A DNA stretch of 64,000 bases, taken from NCBI RefSeq assembly GCF_900100495.1, contig NZ_FNCT01000003.1, positions 124,001 to 188,000 on the forward strand. Direction: 5' to 3'. Position numbers and translations under genes: made by a program. Under the pieces are notes generated by a model that was not told the DNA's origin, searched no databases, and worked only from the letters and a program-made list of their open reading frames with translations. Of this stretch, positions 42,210 through 49,125 are shown one piece after another; the first letter of the stretch is position 1; each line of letters opens with the position of its first letter. This DNA is from Pseudomonas benzenivorans (GTDB taxonomy: Bacteria > Pseudomonadota > Gammaproteobacteria > Pseudomonadales > Pseudomonadaceae).

Positions 42210-43664
42210 TTAGTAGTCGGTTGGCAGCAGGATGGTGGTCGCGCTGCGATCGGCTTCGGTGATGATCCAGAGACGAGACTCGTCATCCACGTCCATGTCG
42301 TAAGCGGAGAACAGACGGTCGCCATACCGCAGTGCTTGTCGGTTGGTGTGCTTGTCCTCATCGGACAGTTCACCCCAGTCTCCCGCCAGGTGACGCTTGA
42401 GGTAGGGGGCTGGGTTGAGCAGGCCGCGCTCGACCAGGTCGTGCACGGAACGGGTCAGGACCATGCTGCCCGGTTCGAACAGCGCTGCAGGAGCGCGGCC
42501 CGCCGGTACCGGCGCCGGAGTTTCCGGCTCAGGCTGAGTGCTCGCAGAAGAACTGATGGTCAGCACGCATCCTCGGTTCGCAGAGCCTGGCGTCATGTCC
42601 CATGCCCGGATGATGGGCACAAAACGGTCGGTCAGGATCCTTACCTCGGAGACGTTGCCGTCCTCGTCCTCAGTGAACTCGGTCTTGCGGACCTTATCCT
42701 TGTAGGTATCACCCTTGAGCACCAGAACGCGCCCGGTTTTCGAGGTCACCACGCCGGAGATCGCGCCAGCGGCTAGGGCCAACGCCAAGTGCCAGCGAGA
42801 CAGCTCCCGTACCGGCGGCCGCGGCTGAACACCGGCCTGCCCGAAGTGCATGGTGAAGTCCGGCCACAAGCCACGCAGGCGCTGGATTTCGTGGCTGAAC
42901 TGTTCCGGCTCCAGAGTGACCCGATAGAAGTGCTCCAGGTCGTTCGCCGCCGGCAGCACCGCGTAGGGCTCCCACGGCCAGTTGGCCGGGAGGTCCTCCG
43001 CGTGCTGCTGTCCGGCGCCGATCGCCTGTAGGCGATTGCGCACCTGGGCAACCTCCCGTGGCTTGGCCAGGTCCTGGCGTCGGACACGGATACCGAAGAT
43101 CACCACCTGCTTGAAGGTCGGATCAGCGGCGGCATAGATCCGCAGCTCGGTGAAGTGGTTGCACAGCCACCCGCACAGCTCGTCGTCCAGCACGTAGTGC
43201 GGAACGATGAACACCAGCACGCCACCGTACTGCAGCAGCGGCAAGGCCCGTTGGTAGAACAGTTTCTCCAGCCGCCGGCGGCCACTACCCTGATACTGCG
43301 AAGCACCAGAGTGATCGGCCACTAGGTCGCCATAGGGTGGGTTGAGCCAGAGAAGCCCGAAGGCCTGCCGCGAGATCATGGTGTCCATGAGGTCGCTGTG
43401 CAGGACGCGATCGAGCAGCGTCCGGGCGTGATCGGCACGTTCGCGGTCATACTCGACCGCGCAGGCCTGCACCTGGTCTCGCCCGAGGGCGTGCGCTGCT
43501 TCAGCCAGGGCGACCCCCTCGCCGGCACACGGATCGAGAATCCGCATCGCGCCGGTGGAGGAGGGAGCCAAGGCCTGCAGGGCACGCTCCAGGGTTATTT
43601 CATCGGTGGGGTAATAGCCGTTGCGGGCGAAGTTATGCGCCAGGCGCGGAAACATCAGAGCCAT
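42210..43664 (-). CDS. DUF6094-type SAM-dependent methyltransferase with C-terminal ICE domain
   Basis: The 484-residue protein has an N6-adenine-type methyltransferase core with Leu-Asp-Pro-Cys-Ala-Gly-Glu-Gly (43-50) and Asn-Pro-Pro-Tyr (108-111). The C-terminal region ends in Thr-Thr-Ile-Leu-Leu-Pro-Thr-Asp-Tyr, a motif seen on related plasmid and ICE proteins. It may modify the element's DNA to avoid restriction or take part in replication; the target is unknown. It is preceded by a GGAGG and a nearly perfect 23-base inverted repeat. Confidence 0.8.
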   Translation of the reverse strand: MALMFPRLAHNFARNGYYPTDEITLERALQALAPSSTGAMRILDPCAGEGVALAEAAHALGRDQVQACAVEYDRERADHARTLLDRVLHSDLMDTMISRQAFGLLWLNPPYGDLVADHSGASQYQGSGRRRLEKLFYQRALPLLQYGGVLVFIVPHYVLDDELCGWLCNHFTELRIYAAADPTFKQVVIFGIRVRRQDLAKPREVAQVRNRLQAIGAGQQHAEDLPANWPWEPYAVLPAANDLEHFYRVTLEPEQFSHEIQRLRGLWPDFTMHFGQAGVQPRPPVRELSRWHLALALAAGAISGVVTSKTGRVLVLKGDTYKDKVRKTEFTEDEDGNVSEVRILTDRFVPIIRAWDMTPGSANRGCVLTISSSASTQPEPETPAPVPAGRAPAALFEPGSMVLTRSVHDLVERGLLNPAPYLKRHLAGDWGELSDEDKHTNRQALRYGDRLFSAYDMDVDDESRLWIITEADRSATTILLPTDY

Positions 43665-43688
43665 CAGAGGCCTCCTTGGTTGGTATGG

Positions 43689-43711
43689 GATGAGCAGCGC
43701 CGCTGCTCATC
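43689..43711 (-). promoter_or_regulatory. Perfect 11-bp inverted repeat before the methyltransferase gene
   Basis: The arms GATGAGCAGCG and CGCTGCTCATC are separated by a single C. The centre lies 36 bases upstream of the start codon. As RNA it is a hairpin of the leader family; as DNA a short central spacer also suits an operator. Confidence 0.6.
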
Positions 43712-43724
43712 GTCGAAGGGATGC

Positions 43725-44327
43725 TCAGGCGCAGGCCTGAGCGTCGGTGGTGAGCTGCCCCTGGCGAATCAGATCGCCCAGGGCGGGCTCGAGCACGTCG
43801 AGTTGCAGTGATAGTCGCCAGGCCGTGATAGGCCCCAGCGCCCCGGGTAGGGACTGCACCATGCCGTGCTCGGTGAGGAGCTCCATCACCGGCTCCCGCC
43901 AGTGCTGCAGGAGCGGCAACGGGCAGGTCTCGGTGACCAGGGGCCAGAGGTGCAGCAGAGGGTCTGAGCCCTCCTCGAGGAGGGCATAGGCGAAGTGATT
44001 GGCCCGGTCGGGCTGCGCGCAGCGCCGGTCGAACAGCCACAGATGCAGCAGGCTGCCGAATAGCGTCCCGCGGAATTGCCGGGTAGTGCGCTTCTCCAAC
44101 TGATCGACGTTGGAAAAGACCGGAAGACTCCGGCCATCCATGACGATGTGGAACTGGTCCAGGCCGCCCTCGGCAGAGCCGAGGGTCAGCCTGGCCAGGA
44201 ACTCCTGCAGGGCGGTGTCGCGGCCCCAGGCGGAGAGGAAGACCAGGTTGCGCTGCTCATCGCAGACACAGGCGTCGACGTAAAGGTCGGGACATTCCTC
44301 GACCTGGTGCAGCGGGGTAGGCAGCAT
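43725..44327 (-). CDS. Uncharacterised ICE protein, 200 aa
   Basis: The soluble protein has no signal peptide or known motif. The N-terminal part contains Cys-Pro-Asp-Leu-Tyr-Val-Asp-Ala-Cys-Val-Cys and the middle is alpha/beta. GGAGG precedes the ATG. It is conserved in position between the DUF6094-type gene and the DUF6927 gene in this kind of element, so a role in maintenance is likely but unproven. Confidence 0.7.
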   Translation of the reverse strand: MLPTPLHQVEECPDLYVDACVCDEQRNLVFLSAWGRDTALQEFLARLTLGSAEGGLDQFHIVMDGRSLPVFSNVDQLEKRTTRQFRGTLFGSLLHLWLFDRRCAQPDRANHFAYALLEEGSDPLLHLWPLVTETCPLPLLQHWREPVMELLTEHGMVQSLPGALGPITAWRLSLQLDVLEPALGDLIRQGQLTTDAQACA

Positions 44328-44365
44328 AGGGTGTGGCCTCCATTGCAGATGGGGGCCTGCCCGGG

Positions 44366-44383
44366 AGGGGCAGGACTGCCCCT
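44366..44383 (-). promoter_or_regulatory. Leader hairpin before the 200-aa gene
   Basis: The arms AGGGGCA and TGCCCCT surround a 4-base loop; flanking CCC/GGG extend the structure. It lies about 40 bases upstream of the start codon and belongs to the leader family. Confidence 0.6.
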
Positions 44384-44405
44384 CGGGGTGGGTGACGTTG
44401 GTTGG

Positions 44406-44777
44406 TCAGGCGGGCCGGGCCGGCTGGTCGTTACGAAGGGCATTGCGCCACGCCGGACAGACGCCGTCCGGCGCCATGTCCAGGAAGTGCAGGGGGCACC
44501 CGTAGTAATACGGGCCAGCGGATTCCGGGATCGATTTGCTGCCCCAGAGTCCCCCCTGAACCTCCAACAGATCGCAGTTGATGAAGGTGTAGGTGTCACC
44601 GACGGCATTGCCGTTGATGATGTTCGCCACCTTCAGCTCCAGCTGAACGACGGTCCAGAGTTCTTGGCCGGTCAGTGCGTGCTCCAGAATCGTGCGCTTG
44701 CGGGTGAAGCTTTCCGCGGGCTCCAGCAGCCGTTGGATCAGGTGGTCTTTGTCGCGGTGTGAGAATAGCCATCCCAT
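44406..44777 (-). CDS. DUF6927 family ICE protein
   Basis: From the ATG at 44777 the protein has 123 residues. It begins Met-Gly-Trp-Leu-Phe-Ser, has a Leu-Trp-Thr-Val segment and a Tyr-Tyr-Tyr-Gly-Cys-Pro-Leu-His-Phe-Leu motif. These match the small DUF6927 protein of ICEs and plasmids. No activity is known for the family. An in-frame ATG at 44792 is another start. Confidence 0.72.
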   Translation of the reverse strand: MGWLFSHRDKDHLIQRLLEPAESFTRKRTILEHALTGQELWTVVQLELKVANIINGNAVGDTYTFINCDLLEVQGGLWGSKSIPESAGPYYYGCPLHFLDMAPDGVCPAWRNALRNDQPARPA

Positions 44778-44806
44778 GATGTGGGGCCTCATGTGGTGGC
44801 CGGGCT

Positions 44807-44831
44807 CCCTGGCGGGGAGTCCCCGGCAGGG
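44807..44831 (-). promoter_or_regulatory. Leader hairpin before the DUF6927 gene
   Basis: Outer arms CCCTG (44807-44811) and CAGGG (44827-44831) enclose GGGG and CCCC around a short loop. It lies about 35 bases upstream of the start codon. Confidence 0.55.
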
Positions 44832-44848
44832 TGGTGGTTGGTCAAGGG

Positions 44849-45094
44849 TCAGGCGAGCAGACGATTCAGCCGTTCAAGTAGCCGATGGGCTGTCTGATTG
44901 GCGGACTGCCCGTCATCTGGGGAGGCGTGATGGACACGCATACGCAGGACCTGAAGGGCAAGGTCGACGTACTGACGATCGAAGACCGCCTCTCGGAACA
45001 GATCAGCCTCCTGGTCCAGGCCGACCTCGCGCAGCGCGCTGCAGGTCAACAGGAGTTCGTTGGAGGCTTCCTCGCTGTGGTATCGCGGATCCAT
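44849..45094 (-). CDS. Small ICE protein, 81 aa
   Basis: The ATG at 45094 is preceded by AGGAGCACCT, which makes it the likely start; the longer frame lacks one. The product is a helical, acidic soluble protein of unknown family. It lies eight bases after the DUF3275 gene in the same operon. Confidence 0.65.
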   Translation of the reverse strand: MDPRYHSEEASNELLLTCSALREVGLDQEADLFREAVFDRQYVDLALQVLRMRVHHASPDDGQSANQTAHRLLERLNRLLA

Positions 45095-45102
45095 AGGTGC
45101 TC

Positions 45103-45720
45103 CTACGGTTGTGGTTGGCGTTTCCAGAGTTGCAGTTTGAAATCCAGCTCGTACCCCAGCTCGCCGAGGCGAGAGCACTGGGCGCGAAGGCGCTGGCGAT
45201 CCACTGTGGTGTCGAGGCGGACTTCACTCCCCAACGGCCAGATGGTGCCGAATAGCTCGGCGTCTTCGTTTTGCTGGGAGTTCTTCGTGCTCGAGCTGGA
45301 ACTGTCCATACCGAAAGGCGCATTGTCTGCCGGCATCTGGGCGGCCCGGGTGGGCGTGGGATTCCTGGTTTCGCGAGGAGCCTCTGGGGCCGAAGGCCTG
45401 ACTCGCTCCTCGTCCAGGGGATCGGGTTCGCTGGGTGATAGCTGCGCGGCATCCTCGGCCGTGAGGTTGTCGACGTCCTCCAGCGTCATGCTGTCGACTT
45501 TCGCGCGGATCTCGACGACGAGGCGACCACCAGTGGAGTAGTACGACGGGCGAATTTCCGAAATTGCGAAACTGCCGCGGTACTTCCCCTCGTTGTACTG
45601 ATCGAGGAGGGCGTCCTTGATGACGAACTCCCCGATAGAGGTTGCCAGGCGCCCGACGTTGAACTTGCCGTTCCGGCCGGTGATGGTGCGAATGGCCAAC
45701 TGGCCATCGATGTGGATCAT
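45103..45720 (-). CDS. DUF3275 family ICE protein
   Basis: The 205-residue protein starts at 45720, with GAGGAGG upstream. The conserved N-terminal domain (Met-Ile-His-Ile-Asp-Gly-Gln, then Gly-Lys-Phe-Asn-Val-Gly) is linked by a Pro/Ser-rich stretch to a C-terminal motif Leu-Gly-Ser-Glu-Val-Arg-Leu-Asp. DUF3275 is found almost only on ICEs of this class, within the replication and maintenance module. The biochemical role is unknown. Confidence 0.85.
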   Translation of the reverse strand: MIHIDGQLAIRTITGRNGKFNVGRLATSIGEFVIKDALLDQYNEGKYRGSFAISEIRPSYYSTGGRLVVEIRAKVDSMTLEDVDNLTAEDAAQLSPSEPDPLDEERVRPSAPEAPRETRNPTPTRAAQMPADNAPFGMDSSSSSTKNSQQNEDAELFGTIWPLGSEVRLDTTVDRQRLRAQCSRLGELGYELDFKLQLWKRQPQP

Positions 45721-45741
45721 TGACGTCCTCCTCATAGAGCG

Positions 45742-45769
45742 GAGGCCAGCCCGTGAGGGGCGAGGCCTC
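45742..45769 (-). promoter_or_regulatory. Leader hairpin before the DUF3275 gene
   Basis: Arms GAGGCC (45742-45747) and GGCCTC (45764-45769) enclose GCCC/GGGC. It is 22 bases upstream of the start codon and is one of the leader family. Confidence 0.5.
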
Positions 45770-45858
45770 AGCGGACAGTTACGAGAAAAGCAAAGCCCTG
45801 GTGTGAGGCCAGGGCTCTGAGTGGTTGGAGGAGCGCCTGATGAACCAGGCGCATCCCG

Positions 45859-46209
45859 TCAAGCCGCCAGTTGGACAGGGTTGGGTTTGAGCGAGATCAG
45901 CAACTGGGCGGTTGAGCCCATGCCGTCCTGATGACTCGCTTGCAGATCCAGCCAGAGCGGTTGGTGAGGGTTGCCATCGGGCGGTAGGCGGTGAAGGCCG
46001 AAGTCGACAACGTCATCTGAGGGTGCGGCGAATACAGCGTTGTAGGCTGCAGCCAGTGTGGAGCAGAGGCGGTCCTCGATGTCGGCCAACTCGGCAGCCG
46101 ACTCCAGATTCACAGCTTGCTGCCATGCCTCGGGGGTGAAAACCACCGGCATGGACAGAATCCGTGCCGCCGCAGGGGTAAGCGCAGTTGTGCCGTACAG
46201 TTTCGACAT
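45859..46209 (-). CDS. Uncharacterised ICE protein, 116 aa
   Basis: The soluble helical protein begins Met-Ser-Lys-Leu-Tyr-Gly and has no recognised motif. CTGGAG precedes its ATG. A leader hairpin lies upstream. It is part of the ICE maintenance gene run between RadC and DUF3275. Confidence 0.7.
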   Translation of the reverse strand: MSKLYGTTALTPAAARILSMPVVFTPEAWQQAVNLESAAELADIEDRLCSTLAAAYNAVFAAPSDDVVDFGLHRLPPDGNPHQPLWLDLQASHQDGMGSTAQLLISLKPNPVQLAA

Positions 46210-46235
46210 GATGAATCTCCAGAGGATAAACGGAG

Positions 46236-46279
46236 ACCCACGTCGCCCGGGCGGGAGAGTGAATCCCCGCGAGGTGGGT
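46236..46279 (-). promoter_or_regulatory. Leader hairpin before the 116-aa gene
   Basis: Outer arms ACCCAC (46236-46241) and GTGGGT (46274-46279) enclose a GC-rich inner stem that closes a GTGAA loop. The same loop is found in the radC leader and in the leader at 48914-48943. Confidence 0.6.
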
Positions 46280-46336
46280 TGGAGTAACTGACTGATGCGT
46301 CAGTGAAGAAAAGGCGTCCGAAGGCACCTGTGATGG

Positions 46337-46831
46337 TTAGAGCCAGCCGTATTCGGCGAGGGACAGGGGGCGGCCTTCGCCAACGATGAAGTGGTCCAGT
46401 ACACGCACTTCGACCAGGGCCAGGGCTTCCTTCAGCCGTGCGGTCAAGGTGCGATCTGCCTGGCTGGGTTCAGGACATCCTGAAGGATGGTTGTGGGTCA
46501 GGATGACCGCCGCGGCGTTATGGGCCAGGGCACGTTTGATCACTTGTCTGGGATAGACGCTGGCACCATCGATACTGCCGTGGAACAGCACTTCGAACTG
46601 CAGCGCCCGGTGCTTGGCATCGAGGAAAACCACGCCGAAGACCTCATGATCCTGCTGAGCGAGCTGCAGTTTCAGGTAGTCGGCTACCAGGCCAGGTGAG
46701 GTTAATTCGGGGCCGCGGGTGAAGAGCCGTTGGTCGAGGATCTGCAAGGCTTTTTCGATCACCCGGTTTTCCTGGGCGATACGAGCGGCTTCGAAATCCT
46801 TGGTTTCAATCAGCGTTAGCTGTGTGTTCAT
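46337..46831 (-). CDS. radC: RadC-like JAB-domain protein
   Basis: The 164-residue protein has the JAB/MPN metalloprotease-like motif His-Asn-His-Pro-Ser-Gly (113-118) followed by Glu-Pro-Ser-Gln-Ala-Asp (121-126), both conserved. It is a short ICE-type RadC lacking the N-terminal helix-hairpin-helix of chromosomal RadC. Despite the name, RadC is not firmly linked to DNA repair. On ICEs it often lies beside anti-restriction and replication genes. GGAGG precedes the ATG at 46831 and a leader hairpin is upstream. Confidence 0.9.
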   Translation of the reverse strand: MNTQLTLIETKDFEAARIAQENRVIEKALQILDQRLFTRGPELTSPGLVADYLKLQLAQQDHEVFGVVFLDAKHRALQFEVLFHGSIDGASVYPRQVIKRALAHNAAAVILTHNHPSGCPEPSQADRTLTARLKEALALVEVRVLDHFIVGEGRPLSLAEYGWL

Positions 46832-46864
46832 GGTGGTACCTCCGCGTTGAAGACCGGGGTACGC

Positions 46865-46895
46865 ACCCCCTTGGGGAGTGAATCCCCGCGTGGGT
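46865..46895 (-). promoter_or_regulatory. Leader hairpin before radC
   Basis: Inner arms GGGGA (46873-46877) and TCCCC (46883-46887) close a GTGAA loop, with outer ACCC/GGGT pairing. It is 34 bases upstream of the radC start and matches the leaders of neighbouring operons. Confidence 0.65.
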
Positions 46896-46991
46896 AGTTC
46901 AGGATGCACTCCACCACCCGAGGGTGATGTGACCTAGTGGGTCGCGTTTCCCAGTGGGCGTGAAGCCAGGACACCGTTAGGTGCCCTTAGG

Positions 46992-47156
46992 TCATGCAGC
47001 TATTGCAGTTTGATCGCCAGCATTCCCAGCGAAGAGGATCCAGGCCACGTCGCAGAAGTGACTGCTGGTCAGCAGTTCGGCTTCAACTTCGTAGATGGAC
47101 ACTTCTTCAACTTCCGGCAAAGCGGGCATATCTACGGCTTGGGCGTTGTAGCTCAT
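46992..47156 (-). CDS. Small acidic ICE protein, 54 aa
   Basis: The short frame has GGAGATCATC before its ATG and a leader hairpin upstream, like its neighbours. The product is acidic, with a run of Glu and Val followed by an amphipathic stretch, and no known family. Acidic small ICE proteins can be DNA mimics such as anti-restriction factors, but no specific evidence is seen. Confidence 0.6.
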   Translation of the reverse strand: MSYNAQAVDMPALPEVEEVSIYEVEAELLTSSHFCDVAWILFAGNAGDQTAIAA

Positions 47157-47183
47157 GATGATCTCCAAATGAATTTGGAGAAC

Positions 47184-47219
47184 ACCAAGCCCTGGGGGGA
47201 TGGTGCCCCCCGGATGGGT
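47184..47219 (-). promoter_or_regulatory. Leader hairpin before the 54-aa gene
   Basis: The arms GGGGGG (47194-47199) and CCCCCC (47206-47211) flank a 6-base loop ATGGTG. Outer ACC/GGT pairing extends it to 47184-47219. Confidence 0.6.
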
Positions 47220-47283
47220 ATGCGATGAAAAGCGGCGCATTGCGTAAGACGGAAATGAAGGCGCCGGAGAGCGCCTTCGTTGT

Positions 47284-47769
47284 TTAAGCAGCGGTTTGCT
47301 GTTGAGCATCCTGCTGTTGTTCCGATTGATCACCGCTTTCGCGGTCCACCGGTTGTTCGCCGTCACCTTTCGGTTTGGCTTCGTAGACGGTTTCACCATC
47401 CACCTTGATAAAGCCGATGAAGAGCAGTCGACCCTTGAGGCTTGCGCCAGGTTGACCTTTCTTCTCGCCCTTTTCGTAAGTGAAGGCGTCTGCCCAGATG
47501 TCACCGATGCGGAAGGACACGAGGACCTTCTTACCGGCTTCGACGGCTTGCTCGCAGCGCCGCACGAGCTTTTCAGCTTCGGCGCCGACGACGTTGCAGT
47601 CGATGTAGGTGTATTCCACGTCATCGGACGAGCCGCGGAGGGCTGCGATGGTGGTGGCCATGAAAGGGGAACCCTTACGCGGCTTCACTTCGCGGATACG
47701 GTTGAGGTAACCGATACCGGTGGTGTGCAGATCGAAGAACTTGGTTTCGTTGGATTGAGCGTTGCTCAT
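47284..47769 (-). CDS. DUF3577/STY4534-family ICE protein
   Basis: The 161-residue protein matches the DUF3577 family linked to ICE replication. It has an N-terminal Phe-Phe-Asp-Leu-His-Thr-Thr-Gly-Ile-Gly-Tyr-Leu and a middle Val-Glu-Tyr-Thr-Tyr-Ile-Asp-Cys. The C-terminus is Gln-rich and disordered. It is soluble. GGAG precedes the ATG. It is the first gene after the structured leader 47881-48026 and the hairpin 47819-47842. Confidence 0.85.
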   Translation of the reverse strand: MSNAQSNETKFFDLHTTGIGYLNRIREVKPRKGSPFMATTIAALRGSSDDVEYTYIDCNVVGAEAEKLVRRCEQAVEAGKKVLVSFRIGDIWADAFTYEKGEKKGQPGASLKGRLLFIGFIKVDGETVYEAKPKGDGEQPVDRESGDQSEQQQDAQQQTAA

Positions 47770-47818
47770 GGTGATTCTCCAGTTTCAAAAGTCGAAAGCG
47801 GAGAAACACTTCGCCGTT

Positions 47819-47842
47819 GGGGGAAAGTATTCCCCGCGAGGG
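47819..47842 (-). promoter_or_regulatory. Leader hairpin before the DUF3577 gene
   Basis: GGGGAA (47820-47825) pairs with TTCCCC (47830-47835) around AGTA. It lies about 55 bases upstream of the start codon, downstream of the structured leader RNA. Confidence 0.6.
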
Positions 47843-47880
47843 TTAGAGCTTTGAAGGTATGTGCTGGGACAGCTAGGTGA

Positions 47881-48026
47881 GGATGCTTCCATCAATCGTT
47901 GCCGATTGACCGATCGCGCTACCGGAAGCTTAGCGATCTTGGGTTTGATCAACACGGTAAGCCGTGTCGCAGTCTCACAGATCGTGACTGCTTGGGCATG
48001 GTTGCTGACGACGTCAGCAGCTCACG
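47881..48026 (-). ncRNA. Structured leader RNA copy A (radC-motif-like)
   Basis: Reading the minus strand from about 48026, a first hairpin (48003-48019, arms of 7 bases) is followed by helices GCAGTC/GACTGC (47969-47974 with 47986-47991), CACGG/CCGTG (47953-47957 with 47962-47966), GATCGC/GCGATC (47912-47917 with 47933-47938) and CAATCG/CGATTG. GGAAGC in the loop of the fourth helix pairs with GCTTCC (47885-47890), a pseudoknot. A second copy at 48953-49090 keeps the same helices with compensating changes. It is transcribed toward the DUF3577 gene. Confidence 0.78.
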
Positions 48027-48032
48027 GGTGAA

Positions 48033-48061
48033 AATATGTTGATAGCGGAAAAGAAAGTCAA
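48033..48061 (-). promoter_or_regulatory. Sigma70-like promoter of leader RNA A
   Basis: On the minus strand TTGACT (48056-48061) and CATATT (48033-48038) are exactly 17 bases apart. Transcription would begin near 48026, at the first hairpin of the leader RNA. Confidence 0.72.
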
Positions 48062-48077
48062 GCCCGCATAAAAGAAA

Positions 48078-48097
48078 AGCCCCTCTTGCGAGGGGCT
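48078..48097 (-). terminator. Intrinsic terminator
   Basis: The arms AGCCCCTC and GAGGGGCT close a TTGC loop, followed on the minus strand by TTTTCTTTTA. It ends the operon of the two small membrane proteins just upstream of the next promoter. Confidence 0.85.
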
Positions 48098-48111
48098 GGG
48101 TGTATTGCAGT

Positions 48112-48246
48112 TCAGTGATGTCGGTGACGTAGGTGATGCTTGTGGCACCAGTTCTTTATCTCCGGCCATTTGGCCCACACTACCAGCCCAGAGCAGAAGA
48201 AGAGCAGGCAGGTCATGATGATCATGCCAAAGACAGTCTGACTCAT
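48112..48246 (-). CDS. Small membrane protein with His-rich tail, 44 aa
   Basis: One membrane helix (about residues 4-25) is followed by a tail that ends in a cluster of His and Arg (Cys-His-Lys-His-His-Leu-Arg-His-Arg-His-His). The ATG overlaps the stop of the 61-aa gene by four bases, and a strong terminator follows. The His tail could bind metal or support a membrane complex; no family is known. Confidence 0.65.
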   Translation of the reverse strand: MSQTVFGMIIMTCLLFFCSGLVVWAKWPEIKNWCHKHHLRHRHH

Positions 48247-48428
48247 TTCGGAACTTCCTCCTGGGTGAGATAGATGCCGTAGGACCAGATCATAGCACCA
48301 ACGACGAAGACATAACCCGTCAGGAGCCGATGCTCGCTGAGGAATACCCCGACCACGGCAGCGGCGACGGCTGTGGTACCAATTTTGCGAAGATCGTCCG
48401 CGATGGCGGACAGCTTCTTGGGAGACAT
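48243..48428 (-). CDS. Small membrane protein, 61 aa
   Basis: Two membrane helices (about 18-33 and 37-53) follow a basic N-terminus (Ser-Pro-Lys-Lys-Leu). It is translationally coupled to the downstream 44-aa gene. A leader hairpin lies upstream. Possibly an ICE entry-exclusion or holin-like pair by size, but there is no direct evidence. Confidence 0.6.
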   Translation of the reverse strand: MSPKKLSAIADDLRKIGTTAVAAAVVGVFLSEHRLLTGYVFVVGAMIWSYGIYLTQEEVPK

Positions 48429-48459
48429 GGTTTTCCTCGCATGAATCGCCGGAAAACCT

Positions 48460-48487
48460 CCCTGTCGGGATGGTTTCCCGACGAGGG
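48460..48487 (-). promoter_or_regulatory. Leader hairpin before the 61-aa gene
   Basis: GTCGGGA (48464-48470) pairs with TCCCGAC (48476-48482), extended by CCCT/AGGG. The 5-base loop is TGGTT. It is about 32 bases upstream of the start codon. Confidence 0.6.
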
Positions 48488-48501
48488 TGAGTGAAGGTGA
48501 A

Positions 48502-48873
48502 TCAGCAGTTCATGGACGGCTCAATCGGAGCGATCAGCTCGTTTAGGGAGCCCAGGCGAAGCGCATTGCCAGCAGCCTGGACAGGCTTGGTCTTGGGTTT
48601 TCGAGTACGCGGCTTTTTCACCTTCACCTGCACTTCACGGGTGTTGGCTGCATACCAGGCGTTGAGATCGACCTGTTTCAGGCGAACGATCGCGGGCACC
48701 TGGCACATGTGCTCCAGGACCTGACCGGAAGGGTGAGGGGCTGCCGCCGGCATGGCCCGCTTGGCTATGTGAGGCTTGGAGGGTACAGCTGGCTTGGACT
48801 GTTTGACTGCACGCAGGAACTCCCGGGTAACAGTACCGAGGGCGTAACCTACGCGATAGCTGAACGTGGACAT
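48502..48873 (-). CDS. Uncharacterised basic ICE protein, 123 aa
   Basis: The protein is Lys/Pro-rich in its C-terminal half (a repeated Lys-Pro-Arg-Thr-Arg-Lys-Pro-Lys-Thr-Lys motif) and likely binds nucleic acid. The first part is helical. CAGGAG precedes the ATG. It is the first gene after structured leader copy B. The family is not recognised. Confidence 0.6.
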   Translation of the reverse strand: MSTFSYRVGYALGTVTREFLRAVKQSKPAVPSKPHIAKRAMPAAAPHPSGQVLEHMCQVPAIVRLKQVDLNAWYAANTREVQVKVKKPRTRKPKTKPVQAAGNALRLGSLNELIAPIEPSMNC

Positions 48874-48913
48874 GGTGTTTCTCCTGCAGGTTGAAAATGC
48901 GGAGAAACACTGA

Positions 48914-48943
48914 CCCCAGCGGGGAAGTGAATTCCCCGCTGGG
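48914..48943 (-). promoter_or_regulatory. Perfect leader hairpin before the 123-aa gene
   Basis: Twelve consecutive pairs (CCCAGCGGGGAA with TTCCCCGCTGGG) close a 5-base GTGAA loop. It lies about 40 bases upstream of the start codon, downstream of structured leader B. Confidence 0.7.
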
Positions 48944-48952
48944 TTGGCGGAA

Positions 48953-49090
48953 GGTGCTTCTATCGACCGAGGTCGACCGGCCGCGCTACCAGAAGCTAAG
49001 CGGCCTTGGGTGGATCAACGCGGAAAACCGTGTCGCAGCCTTTCGGATCCGAGCTGCATGGGCATGTTGCTGACGACGTCAGCAAAGCAC
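48953..49090 (-). ncRNA. Structured leader RNA copy B (radC-motif-like)
   Basis: This is the homologue of 47881-48026. The first hairpin is 49068-49084. The other helices are GCAGC/GCTGC (49035-49039 with 49053-49057), CGCGG/CCGTG (49019-49023 with 49028-49032), GGCCGC/GCGGCC (48979-48984 with 49000-49005) and CGAC/GTCG. AGAAGC (48991-48996) pairs with GCTTCT (48956-48961) as a pseudoknot. Compared with copy A the helices change in concert (GATCGC/GCGATC to GGCCGC/GCGGCC; GGAAGC/GCTTCC to AGAAGC/GCTTCT; GCAGT/ACTGC to GCAGC/GCTGC), strong evidence for RNA structure. It leads into the 123-aa gene. Confidence 0.78.
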
Positions 49091-49096
49091 GGCCAT

Positions 49097-49125
49097 ATCA
49101 TCGAAGGGGGTTAGGAATGTGTCAA
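49097..49125 (-). promoter_or_regulatory. Sigma70-like promoter of leader RNA B
   Basis: On the minus strand TTGACA (49120-49125) and GATGAT (49097-49102) are 17 bases apart. Transcription would begin near 49090, as in copy A. Confidence 0.72.
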
